A stretch of DNA of 64,000 nt, taken from Silene latifolia (taxonomy: Eukaryota > Streptophyta > Magnoliopsida > Caryophyllales > Caryophyllaceae). The notes below the pieces were generated by a model. It saw only the letters and a program-made list of their open reading frames with translations. It ran no database searches and was not told the origin of the DNA. This document shows positions 10,909 through 23,961 of this stretch, piece after piece; within the stretch, counting starts at the first letter, position 1; every line of letters begins with the position of its first letter. The position numbers were made by a program, and so were the translations under genes. The stretch covers positions 256,790,491-256,854,490 of the forward strand of contig NC_133538.1 in NCBI RefSeq assembly GCF_048544455.1. The letters run 5' to 3'.

Positions 10909-11965
10909 ATAATTATAGAATCTCTCCTCAAGGATTGTACCAAGGAAATCCTTCTAATACAAATATTAATTTGAATACTAGAATTAATATTTGTTCCCTT
11001 AAAATTACTAATATTATAGGTATACTACTTCTAGTACTAAGAGAATAATATTAGAGATTTTATGTGAGTTTTATGATTTTGTTCAACAACAAAACTTAGA
11101 GAGATAAGCTAATTCAAGTGAATGAATTATTAGAATGAATTAGTGTAAAAATAAGAAGAGAAAACTCTTCTCTTCTCTAGGGTGGCCGGATAGGTGAAGG
11201 GGGGAAGAGTGCCCAATAGCTTTTGTTGTTACACTTCACAAGAGTGTAGGTATGATACTCTATATTTAGTAGGTAATGATTATGTTACCCACTAACTAAA
11301 ATAATCAATGCACAAATCCTCCATCCTCTTCCATTTACACGGTTTACATATGTAAAATGGATCCATTTTAACTTTGTCAATTTGTTAATTTGTATTGTGT
11401 GACATATTGGACATGTTACTAGACATGTTGTTTAAATAATGCATTTTTAACAAATTAAAAATCATTATATAAACAAAATAAATCACATACAAAAATTAAC
11501 TTGTAATTCACAATTACTATTACTTAAAATGGGTCATATAATTATAAGTCACAACTACTTGTATTTATAATAATCAATTCATTCTTATTTCAATTGTTTC
11601 ATAAACAATAAATAAACCTTAAGTAATAAAACAATTTAATTACTTAGAACGAGTCTTATTTAATCGAATTACAATAAGATACGTATAATTACTCACAAAA
11701 TCATTTGTTCAATTTTAAGGAATTAATTAACTTGTATCGTCATACAATTAATTAATTAGTCAATTAAGAATGTTTCCTTAGAGGTATGACCTTAAGGGAT
11801 CAACTGATCACCACCGTCGCACGACAGTAATGTCAAACTCTAGTCAGCCAATCATTACCGATTAATGTGGATCAGTTGACAATAAAATGTTACATTTCCT
11901 TATGTATTCTTAATATGAGATTTAAACATGTGATCGCATTATTGTCGAGGACACATACTCCAACA
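10909..11965 (-). repeat. Left (3') LTR of B, truncated
   Basis: It aligns with 18458-19514 with few differences. About 209 bases of its outer end are missing. It joins directly to the purine-rich tract of A, so a deletion junction lies at about 10908/10909. Confidence 0.85.
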
Positions 11966-14900
11966 ATCTCCCACTTGTCCACGACAAGTGTGCGTCACCA
12001 ATTCTCTTGTCCTATTACAATCTCCCACTCAATGCAAGGTGTCTTGCATGTCGTACTTGCATTTGATCACATCAAGAGTGGTTTCCTCGATCTGAAGAAT
12101 AACTGTCTGACCGGAATTATCTACCATAGATACCTTCTGAGCGTGGCCACGCATTTCCAGTTCATTACTCCTCGAGTGGCCTTGAGATATAAGATAATCC
12201 TAACGGGGATGGACAATTCCTATTACACTCTTCCCTTCGATTAGCCACAGCTCATCATGACCCAAAACATTCCCATTAGACCCCAATTACGAAGGTCGCC
12301 GAACATAAATCAAAGTCACTCTGAAACTGTGCCATCTTAGGCGAACAGTCATTAGTCAAAGAATTGACTCATAAGAATACCATAGTAGCTCTTGCCACGA
12401 TCAGGCTATAAAAATTGCCAGAACTCTATAAGCGGTCATAGGTCTGACATAGTGTCCCTCACAGGCTGCCTATGTGATCGACTAGTCATCTCTCATGACT
12501 CCATGGCACTTGAACTTGCCATCAATCGCATCACACTCTAGTTGCTTCGAGATGTCACCTCATGTAAGTAACTAGGGACAAATACTATGTTAATCCAGTT
12601 CACTTTAATGGGGTTCAAAATTGTCCCAACAATCCCATTTGGATGTAACAAGGTATAAGATGTGTTAATAATAACTCAAAATAATAAATGTGATTATCAC
12701 ACACGAGTAGTCAATACCATGTTGCTACTCCATGTCTTATAATCATTAGTGCACTTACGCACTTGTATAACGCAATAAAAGTTTAGTTTGTGAACATACC
12801 AAGTGTCCACATGTTCAAACTTTTCCGAATTGCGATTTCCTTCAACTTCATGTTATCCCTTATAGCATGAATTTTTACTAAGTACATGTCTAGAATTCAT
12901 ACTAGACATAGGTTCTTAAGCTTAAAAGAAGCTATTAGTGTTATCACATAACTTGTGATGTGGGTTTCGGTAGACAACACTACTTATAGTTTTAACGTCC
13001 ACCACTTAATCACAACGCACTTAGTTTCATTTCGTAGAAACTTGCAATGGATGACAATAGAATACTCTTTTCTAGTCTTGTACTCCTTATGTCAATAATC
13101 TGCCTGGGATTTTCACAAATCCAAATGAGTTTGGAAACTTGAGTTTGTGTAACTTCTTAACACACAACTTATTTCTCTTCCAAACTATAGAACAGATCAT
13201 TAGTTCTCCTAGAGAATTCATGACGGATCCTTAAGGCTTACCAACAACTCTCATATGGGTAGACTTGTTATCGACTTATCATGCTCCAAGCATTTAATCC
13301 ATATAGGACATATGCATAATGATGTACATAATTATACTAATGACGGAAACATTAGTAATTATATTCATGTAGACAACAGTTCTTAGGTTCATGTGAATAA
13401 TCATAACACTATGATAATTCAAACTTCATCAACATGAACACCCTACTTAACTGGTTGATTTTAGAAGGATCATTATTATTATAAGATACCCATCTACGTG
13501 CCAGTCCAACATCCCATGTTATAATAGATATGCATAATGTCTAATTTTATCCAGAATTGAAAACCTATTTGCACGTCATTTTCAAATGAGTAATAAGTTA
13601 TACAATTCATGAAGGATGATTGCTCCCACTAAACTTCATGTCTAAACATGACAGTCTCTTGCTCCCACTCAAGTCCATGTATACACATGTTTCTCCATGG
13701 AAACATTACATAATGGAATGTTCGTTGCTTCTCTAAGTATTAATCAAAACCATATATGTCATTTACATATCACTTTCAAAATACCCATTTAGGAAGTGGC
13801 TTTGATACTTTACTTACTTTCATAATGAATAGCAATGTTTTGAATCCTTAGCTTAGTTAACAATTAACTTAGTTCTGTAGACATCGACATACCACTCTAT
13901 GCAACTCTTAATCAAAATCTTCTATTCACTTTGGATTGGTCTCAACAATCCCAAATAAATCCATTTAATTGCATAGATATCATTTTAGTTTCATAGGGCT
14001 CTTAAGTAAAATGTCGAATTTTAAGATCTCTTGTAACTTCATAGATCATGATCTAAATTTCAAAGGCACGCCTTCTTTTGGTGTCCACACGTAGGTTCCT
14101 TAAGAACATCTTCTTTTGGTCTCCTCGCGTAGTATCCTCAAGAACATCTTCTTTTGGTGTCATCACGTAGTATCCTCAAGAACATCTTCTTTTGGTGTCC
14201 TTACGTGGTATCCTCAAGAACATCTTCTTTTGTTGTCCTCACGTGGTATTACGTAGTTTCCTTAAAAACATCTTCTTTTTATGTCCTCACATCTCACGTA
14301 GTATCTACCTTCTCAAGGCTTGTGGCTAAATTATTCCCACTCTATCTTTAGAAAAATACCATTTTTCTCCAAATATAGCTTTTGAGCCACAAATAATGAT
14401 TGTTAAAAAATATCACATATTTTTAAGTAATAGTGATTTAATCGAGAGATATTAAAAGGATGACTTTGACAAGACGATTTAGATAGGCGAATCAAATGAG
14501 GTTTGTAATGTTCCCTTATATGAGTTCAACAACTCAATCTTGACTTCATAATTGATCTTACAAAGTAAGTTGTGACATTTAGTCACTATGACATAAGGAG
14601 AATCGAATTCATAGCTTATGGACATATAATGACGCGATCATTATAATTTGTCTAAATAATCAATTTAAGTCGATAATCTTATGTTTCTAGATGCAAGTAA
14701 TTTATTAAGATATTTTACAACAACTAATACGATAAAGTAAGTGACTTGGGTTGCAAACCAAGTCACCAAAATCCAAAATACAACCATTGTTTGATGAAAT
14801 AGCAAATTCCCAAGTCGAACGAGGAAATTGAAAATAGTTCTAAAATTCCAAAATACAACACAAAATAAAAACAAAATAAAGCCAAGCTCCCATTGATCTA
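11966..14900 (-). other. Non-coding internal region of B, 3' of gag
   Basis: On the minus strand this region should hold the pol genes of a full element, but no frame with pol motifs is visible. Just inside the LTR the sequence AAGTGGGAGAT is the polypurine tract. The rest is AT-rich with a 38-bp tandem repeat at 14065-14315. The small open frames (11867-12244, 14154-14351, 14665-14904) have no recognisable domain. Confidence 0.6.
14065..14315. repeat. 38-bp tandem repeat in B
   Basis: About five to six units beginning CATCTTCTTTTGGTGTCC, with unit starts at 14107, 14145, 14183 and 14221 (period 38), then a longer degenerate unit at 14269. Confidence 0.85.
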
Positions 14901-15971
14901 GCACTATGGGCGGCTACATCTAGCTTCCCTCAAGATCTTATAGGCTTGCTTTTCTTTGCCCTTGTCCTTGCTCGGATGCCCTAATTACAATAAAGAGGAA
15001 ATTATCACATCTTGTATCACAATAGCAAAGTTGAGATCGAAACATAAAAAGATAGGGATAATTAAATTACCTACTGGAATAACCTTTCCAGCTTTGATGT
15101 CACCTAGGTACTTAGGACAATTCCAATGCCCAATGCCATTACAATAGTGGCATTTGTCCCCGGACGAGGCACCCTTTTTGGGCTTTGAGGAGCTAGCTTC
15201 ACAAGCCTTTCCCTTGTTCTTAAAGGGGGTTTGCTTCTTACCCTTTATGCCACTTTTCTTGAATTTTCCCTTGCTCTTTTGATTGATGTTGAGCACATCC
15301 TTGGTGGTACTAGCATTTACCCCCATATCCCTCTCGGCTTGCACAAGCATTTTGTGCAATTCATCATGGGAAACTTTCAAGTTTTGCATATTAAAATTCA
15401 CCCGGAATTGAACATATGCTTTAACCTTGTTCAAGGAATGAAGAATTCGATCAATGATGAGTTCTTCGGGAATGTCTACCTTTTGCATTTTCAAGGTCTC
15501 AACATGCTCCATCAACTTGAGCACGTAAGGGCTAACCTTTTGGCCTTCCTTAATGTTGAGATCGAAGAATGCGGATGCCGCTTCATATTGAATGATCCTA
15601 GGAGCTTGTGAAAACATGGTCACAAGCTTCGTATAGATCTCATAGACGGTGCTAATCTTTATAGCACTCCTTTGGAGTTCGGCCTCCATTGAAACGATCA
15701 ACACATTTTTGATCGCGGCCGACTCCTTTTGGTAACTATCATAGGCTTGCCTAGCGGCGGGAGTAGACCTAGCGGTCGGTGCGGCGGGAGAGGCCTCGGT
15801 GAGGTAACGAATCATATCGTCACCCTCCGCGGCCAAGCAAAGTTGGGCGTCCCAATCGGCGAAGTTAGACCCATTCTTTTCTATTTTACAACGATCCATG
15901 AAGGATCGGAGCCATGAAACATTGGTGAGAGTGTTCTAGCTAGTGGATGCGTTTGAATTTGGAGTTGCCAT
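14895..15971 (-). pseudogene. Copia-type gag of element B
   Basis: This is the nucleocapsid/capsid polyprotein of a Copia-family element. The natural ATG is 15971-15969, because the frame reads on into the long open part, but a TAG at 15938-15936 interrupts it; the next ATG is 15899. The body matches the UBN2 type of Copia gag (EAASAFFDL, LDRI-like region, KVSHDELHKMLVQAE), followed by a basic stretch and a CCHC knuckle CHYCNGIGHWNC near 15150. After VIPV (about 15070) a possible intron leads to a short basic end near 14895. There is no fusion to a protease. Apart from the stop the frame is intact for about 300 residues, so it may be fairly young. Confidence 0.8.
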
Positions 15972-18234
15972 TGCAAATGAGAAAACAAATTTGACTACAA
16001 AATAAAGAGAAGGAATTAATTAACATCTATTGTTTTAATACTTGTTAACATTTTAAACAAGTTATAAGCATTTATATAGTGACCTCTACCCAACTATTAT
16101 AAATGATTCCGAGATCCAAATTCATATTAACTCGGGCACGGTGAGCCGATCATCCCTTATCAATTTAACTCGGTGGATTAACCTTTTAATCGATTCTACT
16201 TCTAGAACTCTCGGTCGATAAAATTACTCTAATATTTATCTTTAGCCCGGAACACATGCAACTACGGTCACGAATACTTCCGTTGAGCTCAATTCAAATT
16301 TCGATGTAATAACATTTTATCACCCACTTACCCAACGTAACAAGGTTTGTATTACGGTGAAGCCGGCTTAACACCCTTATGAAATTGGGGCTCATGGTTC
16401 TACTATTTTGTAAGGCTAATTCTCAATTATTTTAGCGAGAGGTCATGTCAATTTATTATCTATCACGTTTTAAGTGAACTAAAGCGGTGAACTACGATAA
16501 TTATAATTAACACGGTCGATGACTCTATAAATGATATGCATGTGTAGTTATGGCGATTTGGCTATACATGCAAACATATAAAACAAATGCAAAGCACAAA
16601 GATAAAATCCTAGTATGGCCTTCCTAAAATAGTAAATCAAATAAACTATTTACAAATTCGGAAACCAACTCCTTTGGTCCCTTGAACTTCATATGGCACG
16701 CTCTTCAAGGTAACACCGTCTTTGTCGGACCACCTTCTCAAATTGCACCGTCTTCAAGGAACTCCGGAATAAATAAATTACATAGCTTTTCTACTTTATA
16801 CAATATAAAATAAAAACAAAACTATATAAAATAAAAGTGATACGAGATCACAATAATTACAACCGAATCGATATCCCCATTCATTTCGGGAAATACCAAT
16901 AAAAAACTAAGGCCATACTAAGTACAAATTACATAATTTAAAAATTATATAAAATAAAAATATGACAATCATACTAAAATGCAGCATTAATATATGTATG
17001 AAATATGCCATGTGAAATGCCAAATCGCCCTATTTAAGCTAATATCGTATATAGTTCCGGTTTTATGGATTAGTGTGACCATTATACTTTTAAAGTCACA
17101 CAATATTACATAAATCAAATCTATGTTCAAGTTAATTACCCTAACCTTCTTAGGACTTAAAATTTAGTCTTCACTAAACATTTTACAATAATTCAACTTG
17201 ATATTACACAATTGCTCTTTAATCACTATTATTCAAAATAATAAGGAAATAATTCCCAATTAGTTATAAAAATTCGAAAAATTCAAAATTATAATTTTGT
17301 ATATTCTGGAAAATTTCCAACATCCCATAATTTCAATAAAAAATTGCCTTTTAATTTATCTTAACTTATTTCACAAATATATTTCATAAAACATAATTTT
17401 AACCCATTAATTCCAAATTAATTATAAAAAGATGCAATAAATAAAAATAAAAATTTTGAAAAATTCTTAACAAGTTTCTAGAACTTGGAAATGGCAAAAT
17501 TTTAAGCTCAAAATTCGAATTTTTAATTATGACTATTAAAGTTGCTTTTTATCAGTTTATATCTCATAAAAATTAATAACTATCCAAATTAAACGAAATT
17601 TGACATGCAACTTTAGATCTTATGTTCATATCATATAAACAACATAGGGAAAAATTTTCAAGTCATAAAATTTAATTTAGCTATTTTTGGCTAAAATAGT
17701 TACTATTTATTCGATTTTAACATCTAAAAATCATAAATCATGCAAAATTAAATAATTTGATCTAACAATTTACATACAGTGTGTAAATATTGCATGTGAC
17801 ATTATACTAAATTTTCATGGGCAGGACCAAAGTCTAAACATTTTTAACGTAAATACCTCCATTTAATCGACTTTTAACTTGTAAAAATCATATATCATGC
17901 TATATAAAACCATTTTATATGAAAATTTACATACAACTTGTAAAATATGCATGTGAGGTCGTGTAAAAAATTCAAGGTCAGAATCATAGTCTAACTATTT
18001 TTAGCATTTTTAATGTCATTTTATTCAATAAAATGTAACAAAATACTAACAAATATATTAGAGAGTAATAAAAATGCCATAAATCATCAAAATGACCTAA
18101 CAAATTTAGGACCAAAATTTTTATTATGCAAAATTTTCGTGGCATTTATCTTCATAAATCCTAAATAACAAGTTTTATTTGTTAACAAATTAACTCGGAA
18201 AAACTAACCCGATTTTGCATGCAACAACCGTGTT
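15972..18234 (-). other. Long leader of B
   Basis: About 2.3 kb of AT-rich sequence between the primer site and gag with no coding potential. Several stretches resemble each other loosely (around 17580-17620, 17740-17830 and 17880-17960), possibly decayed duplications. Confidence 0.5.
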
Positions 18235-18246
18235 GCTCTGATACCA
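18235..18246 (-). promoter_or_regulatory. Primer binding site, initiator tRNA-Met (B)
   Basis: The minus strand reads TGGTATCAGAGC, the standard Copia primer site, two bases inside the LTR end at 18249. Confidence 0.9.
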
Positions 18247-18248
18247 CT

Positions 18249-19514
18249 TGTTTGATTCGTTAATCTCAAAAGTTTACATATTGAATATGTGATAAATTAA
18301 TTTATTCATAAAATTAATTCTACATCTTATGCATGCAAAACAAAATACAAGAGTGAAGAAAAATCGGTTCCTTACATATGCATTTTCGGCTATTAGGGCA
18401 CTAGTAAGGTCTCCTACCTTACTTAGTTCTTGAACTTTCCTAATGGATGAACAAGATTCAATTATAGAATCTCTCCTCAAGGATTGTACTAAGGAAATCC
18501 TTCTAATACAAATATTAATTTGAATACTAGAATTAATATTTGTTCCTTTAAAATTACTAATATTATAGGTATACTACTTCTAGTATTAAGAGAATAATAT
18601 TAGAGATTTTATGTGAGTTTTATGATTTTGTTCAACAACAAAACTTAGAGAGATAAGCTAATTCAAGTGAATGAATTATTAGAATGAATTAGTGTAAAAA
18701 TAAGAAGAGAAAACTCTTCTCTTCTCTAGGGTGGCCGGATATGTGAAGGGGGGAAGAGTGCCCAATAGCTTTTGATGTTGTTCTTCACAAGAGTGTAGGT
18801 ATGATACTCTATATTTAGTAGGTAATGATTATGTTACCCACTAATTAAAATAATCAATGCACAAATCCTCTATCCTCTTCCATTTACACGGTTTACATAT
18901 GTAAAATGGATCCATTTTAACTTTGTCAATTTGTTAATTTGTATTGTGTGACATATTGGACATGTTACAAGACATGTTGTTTAAATAATGCATTTTTAAT
19001 AAATTAAAAATTATTATATAAACAAAATAAATCACATACAAAAATTAACTAGTAATTCACAATTACTATTACTTAAAATGGGTCATATAATTATAAATCA
19101 CAACTACTTGTATTTATAATAATCAATTCATTCTTATTTCAATTGTTTCATAAACAATAAATAAACCTTAAGTAATAAAACAATTTAATTACTTAGAACG
19201 AGTCTTATTTAATCGAATTACAATAAGATACGTATAATTACTCACAAAATCATTTATTCAATTTTAAGGAATTAATTAACTTGTATCGTCATACAATTAA
19301 TTAATTAGTCAATTAAGAATGTTTCCTTAGAGGTATGACCTTAAGGGATCAACTGATTACCACCGTCGCACGACAGTAATGTCAAACTCTAGCCAGTCAA
19401 TTATTACCGATTAATGTGGATCAGTTGACAATAAAATGTTTTATTCCCTTATGTATTCTTAATATGAGATTTAAACATGTGATCGCATTATTGTCGAGGA
19501 CACATACTCCAACA
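18249..19514 (-). repeat. Right (5') LTR of B
   Basis: 1266 bp. Plus strand TGTTTGATTCG to ACTCCAACA; in element sense it starts TGTTGGAGTATGTGTCC. Adjacent plus-strand bases 19515-19519 are tatta; the left duplication was lost by deletion. Confidence 0.9.
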
Positions 19515-20147
19515 TATTATTCCTATATTCTTTCGCTCTTGTTCTATCACTATTATGTCTAGCTAATTTAATTGCTAGGATTTAGGGGATTCGATGAACT
19601 ATTGTTATATGCTAATTAGGTTTACAGATCTTTCGTTGTTATCATGTTTATGTTGTTAATCACTACAATTAACTGTAACTACCTACTTCAATATAATCGA
19701 TGCATTTAGCTTAATTAATCTTGGTAAGCCTTAACCTAGACCGGAAGGTTGGAAGGGGTGAGACCCGCAGTGAACAATAAGATGCTTTAGTGAGGGCGGA
19801 AGCTAAGCTAATAGTATTTTAGGGCGAATTGAGACCGGAAGGAGATATTCGTTGCCCCTTAGACTGATACAATTGATCGATCTGTGACCTTAGCTGCAAT
19901 TATCTGACATTCATTGATGACCCGACAATCCTAGTTCTCTTCCTCTACTGTTAATCTCTCTTACTCTTTTCTCACTTTAATCTCCTTTAGTTTTAGTTCA
20001 AACAACTTAAACCCCCAACCGTGACCTTAGACAGACCGAATAGATAAGTAGATAGTGACCGCCTCCCTGTGGAGATCGACCCTACTTACCACTGACTTCT
20101 GTTACTAGTACTTAGGTATTTATTTTTGGTACATAACGACTGTATCA
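19515..20147 (+). repeat. 3' LTR of A, right part only
   Basis: 633 bp matching 7285-7911 of the 5' LTR with scattered differences. The first ~570 bp were removed by the deletion at the left side of B. Confidence 0.9.
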
Positions 20148-21260
20148 GTGGCTATGCAGATTACTGGATGTTGTTGATATTGCTTCCATTGTCCATCTTT
20201 TAAGAATGTATTGCTTCGAATATCCCCCAAACAATGTAAATTCATGATACGCAAGTTGTGGCTACAAAGTATACCAACTTGTGAATACATCCGACATGTA
20301 CAATATATAGACTTCTCTTTCTGGTTGAAAGTGACAACATGCTTTATTGAGCCTGCAATGTGATCATTTGTTGCTCTTCCTACATGATAAATGAATATGT
20401 CATCATTTTTTTCAATAAGATCTTGATGAAGGGTCCAAGATTTTAGAAATTTTTCTTCGAAAACATGGTAAAGCTCAATGGTGTACACTTCTCTAGCATG
20501 TGTCAATATATTTATATGATTTGCAATCATTTCCGGATTCCCTTGAAGGCAGTCAAAATATTCCCCATTATCCCTACGTCGCCACTCAGATATGACATCA
20601 ACAAAGCAAGAATAGAAATCACCAAGTCCAGCGGTAACAGTAAGCCTTCTTGAGATGGAATCGTTCGTTGTTTCACTCCTTTGAGATGATAAAATACCTC
20701 CCGAAAAATGCTCTTTAGAATATGACGGACACCATTGCTTTTTCTTTTTATACAATTTCAGAAGCCAGACATTGTCCCCACATTGATAGGTAGTGACCAT
20801 CCTACATTCATAGTAATGAACTAATGATTAGTGAAATACATTCATTACATTGTTACGTATTTAGAACTTATGATGAATATGACAATACATATTGATGAGT
20901 ATGTCCGTATAACAAAACAAATGATGAATATGGCAGCACATGTTGATGAATACGTCAGAAGAATGGTGTGACATATGCCAAGTTGATAAGTCATTTAAAA
21001 TATTTCAGTAGTTTTCTTAATTACATTGGTGACTATTTCCATTATGGTGAAAGTAGATTTAAGATATATAGTGAATTATGCACAAAGACCATATACAAAA
21101 GCTAACAATCATATTCGTCGTCAAATATGGCAGGAATGTAATATATGTATGCAGAAAGAAAATACAAGTTACATACTTGTTCCAGTACAAATTGAATTCT
21201 GCAACACTATCAACATATTTCAAGACTTGATCAAAAAGCTCAACAAATCCTTTCCGCGCT
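20148..21260 (-). pseudogene. FAR1-like MULE transposase, middle block with SWIM finger
   Basis: One exon at 21260-21177 ends at a GTATGT donor. An intron (21176-20802, acceptor GTAG) rejoins at 20801 and restores a codon across the junction. The next exon encodes typical FAR1/MURA features: WCPSYSKEHFSGGILSSQRS, then the SWIM zinc finger with CTC and SHN spacing (around 20250-20310). A one-base shift near 20211-20217 breaks the frame; the neighbouring frame then encodes YILKRWT, typical of the family, and carries on into 6717. The upstream block is 59504-60152, across element D. The intron also carries TGAATATG motifs. Confidence 0.8.
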
Positions 21261-22955
21261 TGTTGAGCCCATAATTATATATGTTTTTATCCCATATCCG
21301 TATATTGTTAGTGTCATCTTTAGCATTATGTGAGCTAAATTATTATATATTCGTTGATTTCGAGATTTAATTACTGTTATTATTATTTTAATTGCAAATA
21401 GGCTTATTTAGTGTGTTTTGGTATAGCAGATTACAAGACGGAAGAGAATGGTCCGAATGACGCGCTTAATGGATCAAAAATATGACTCGAGTATGTGTAA
21501 AACAGACTAAAGAACAAAATAAGAAGTGAAGCATAGGAAATAAAGAAGCAAGTAAGCAGGCACGTACGTAATCTTTAACTAATAATGCAAGATTCATGGC
21601 CCATCAAATTAAGACGGACAGATCACAAGCATATGGACCAGTGAAATATAAAATAAATGAATCATGAATACATTTGAGTCCAAAACTTGTGCACGTAACC
21701 AATAAGGCCACAAGTATTGGGAAATTTAGCATATGCAGATTAGAGAAGAGCAGAAGCTACGAGAAGCCAAAACAAGCACAAACAATGGAACTACAATTCT
21801 ACTAAGGATCTCCAAATTCTATCTTTTTCGTATCCTACCCAGAAAATCTATCCTAAATCTTTCCCAAATTTAATCCCAACTGAAACTATAAAATCCATGT
21901 TCTCAATCAGGCGAGGAGGAGGCGAATACCCATAGATATTTTATAGAAGTTGAGCGAAATAAAGTAACGATTTGAGGCCTGATTGGGTCGTGAGAGCAGT
22001 AGGAGACCGTACTCGGGTGGAGTCTTAGTACACGCTCGAGTAAGGGCGAATTTGAGGCGGTTCCTGAGGTGCGACATCCGAAGTTCCGACTACAAGTTCC
22101 GGGCAGAAATTAAGTTCTCTCTACCTCTCTTGTATTCAATTTATGGTTTATTTTCGTTGATTAATTTTAGTATTGAAAACCGTTGGTTGTTTATTGTTAA
22201 TTGTATCCGGAATTTTACTCGTTCTTAATTGAAGGTTACAATTTCTGTTTATAATTTGTTATCTTATTATGGCCTGAGATTGCTAACTATGCTAATTGTG
22301 TGATTCTGACTTAGCTCGAGTTACATAATCCGAGTAGCAACTAGTTTAGATTAATCTCTTCGAATTGGGGTTAGCCTAAGTTAGGAGTAAAATTTGGTCA
22401 GTTAATCTTTAGGTAGTGACGACACTAAATGATTAATTGGGTTAATGACGTCTTCTTGGTTCGATAATGCTTCTAATCCCGTCTTTAGTAGCGTGCGACA
22501 AACTTACATCGGTCGGTTAGTTAAGACTCGGTCTAGGCTTAGTTCAGGTCGGTTGTAATCTAAGAGAGTATAGGGAGTTATTGTTATCTTTAATTCCGCA
22601 GTTAATCTATAAATGATATGGAGATTTAATGTAAACAATAACCGGTTGACAAACTAGAATTACCAGTAGAATATGTGCTTAATGGGGTATTTAACATCGC
22701 GTCTAGCTTCAGTATATAGTTTTGTTAGTTTAAAATCATAAGTGAAAACCCCCTAATCGTAAATAATGTTAATAGCCGTAAATATGTAAATAAATGGTAT
22801 ATATGTAAGTTAGTGAATAAAAGTTCTATATAGTTAATTAGTTTTTACAGTCTCTCCATGGGATCGACCCTACTTATCCTTTACTATGTTTATATTTTTG
22901 AGGTTAAGATAGGTTTCATAAATTATTAATTTGTATGCGCAAACGACACGTATTA
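21261..22955 (+). repeat. 5' LTR of D
   Basis: 1695 bp. Begins TGTTGAGCCC (TGATGAGCCC in the 3' copy) and ends CGTATTA, where the 3' copy has CATATCA. It matches the two halves of the 3' LTR (48377-48821 and 58237-59503). Confidence 0.9.
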
Positions 22956-22960
22956 AATTT

Positions 22961-22978
22961 TGGCGCCGTTGCCGGGGA
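22961..22978 (+). promoter_or_regulatory. Primer binding site, tRNA-Asp (D)
   Basis: Exact TGGCGCCGTTGCCGGGGA, five bases after the LTR. The downstream bases differ from A, C and F, and no leader hairpin is seen. Confidence 0.9.
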
Positions 22979-23956
22979 GATTGATGAATTAATAATTTTC
23001 ATTGTTTTGTATTATCTGTCTATCTCTCTTTGGGTTGGATTTTATATTTGTGGAAATCATAAATAGACGACATGTTTTGTTAATACTTTTTGCATGTTGT
23101 TTTCTTATGTTCTTCTACTTGTTTTTTTTGAATCCAGCTAGACTAATTCTGCAACCCCCTTGTTTTAATCAATTTTAATTTGTTAAACTAATCCATGCTG
23201 GTATATATATTGATCCTGAATAGAAAGTTGTCACTATAATGGACTCGTTTGTTTGCAGAATGACGAAAGGGAGTAAACTTGTAAGCTACACTTATTAAAT
23301 GTGCATACCTTCTTAGAGTACCCATTAATCATGTTGGACGAGAGATTTAAATGTAATTATTATACACTAAGTTGTCGGTGCTTTGGACTTCTGGTGTAGC
23401 TAGAAATGTAAGCCCTTACTATTTTGTGGTCAGTATGGTTAATCATGTTATGAGAATGAGTAAATATGGGGGTGATCAGAGAGCTTGGTCAGAGAGTATA
23501 GTTGATGATGCTTATGTGGCTATAGTATGAGGTAGTTGTTATAGAAACAAATTACTATGAATGGTTTGCCAGCAATATTATTATCGACCACAGGCTAAAT
23601 TGAAAGTATTGAGATGAGTTTGGGTGAGATATCTGGGTGATTTATGAAATTACTGTTGCTTTTGTTGGGTTTATGCGGTAACATGAGACTTATATGGCGG
23701 TCAGGACAACGTGAATTATTGGCAAAAAAGAGTACATGGTATTTGGTGGTAAGAACGTGAATGAACAAAGGACCGAGTGACGTTTTTTTTTGGGAACCTG
23801 TAGTCTAGTTAGCTACCTGCCTCCCTGTTTATGTTTAACTTGATTCGATATCTTACTAATGGTTCTTATGGGTTGACACAACTACCGTTGGAAATTTGAC
23901 ATTAAGGGCAGAGCCGCAGAGCAGTCTAACATATGGTATAATTTGATAATTTAGGA
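22979..23956 (+). other. Internal region of D, no gene
   Basis: AT-rich sequence where gag would be expected. No open frame or motif supports a gene. It ends at the insertion site of C (tagtg). Confidence 0.6.
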
Positions 23957-23961
23957 TAGTG

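Larger units (their letters stand above)
10909..19514 (-). mobile_element. Copia-type gag-only retrotransposon B (TR-GAG-like)
   Basis: This is a minus-strand element nested in A. The right LTR (5' in element sense) is complete at 18249-19514, TG...CA on the plus strand. The left LTR is truncated at 10909. The initiator-Met primer site is at 18235-18246 and the PPT at 11966-11975. The only protein recognised is a Copia-type gag; no protease, integrase, reverse transcriptase or RNase H frame is visible in 6.3 kb of internal sequence. This matches the gag-only class known as TR-GAG. Confidence 0.85.
6718..20147 (+). mobile_element. LTR retrotransposon A (Athila-like, non-autonomous)
   Basis: The element is bounded by TG...CA and flanked by the 5-bp duplication gtggc (6713-6717 and 20148-20152). 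It has a complete 5' LTR, a tRNA-Asp primer site, a gag-derived reading frame with zinc knuckle, palindrome arrays and conserved hairpins, but no capsid core, protease, reverse transcriptase or integrase. Element B has inserted into it. A deletion has removed the end of the internal region of A, its PPT, the first part of its 3' LTR, and one end of B. A is inserted in the transposase gene of the MULE. Confidence 0.9.

Noticed and set aside
21983..22228. 81-residue ORF repeated at 58519
   Set aside because: It lies within the LTRs of D, and the repetition follows from the LTR pair.
22961..22978. tRNA-Asp gene fragment
   Set aside because: Only the 18 bases complementary to the tRNA 3' end are present, next to an LTR; it is a primer binding site.
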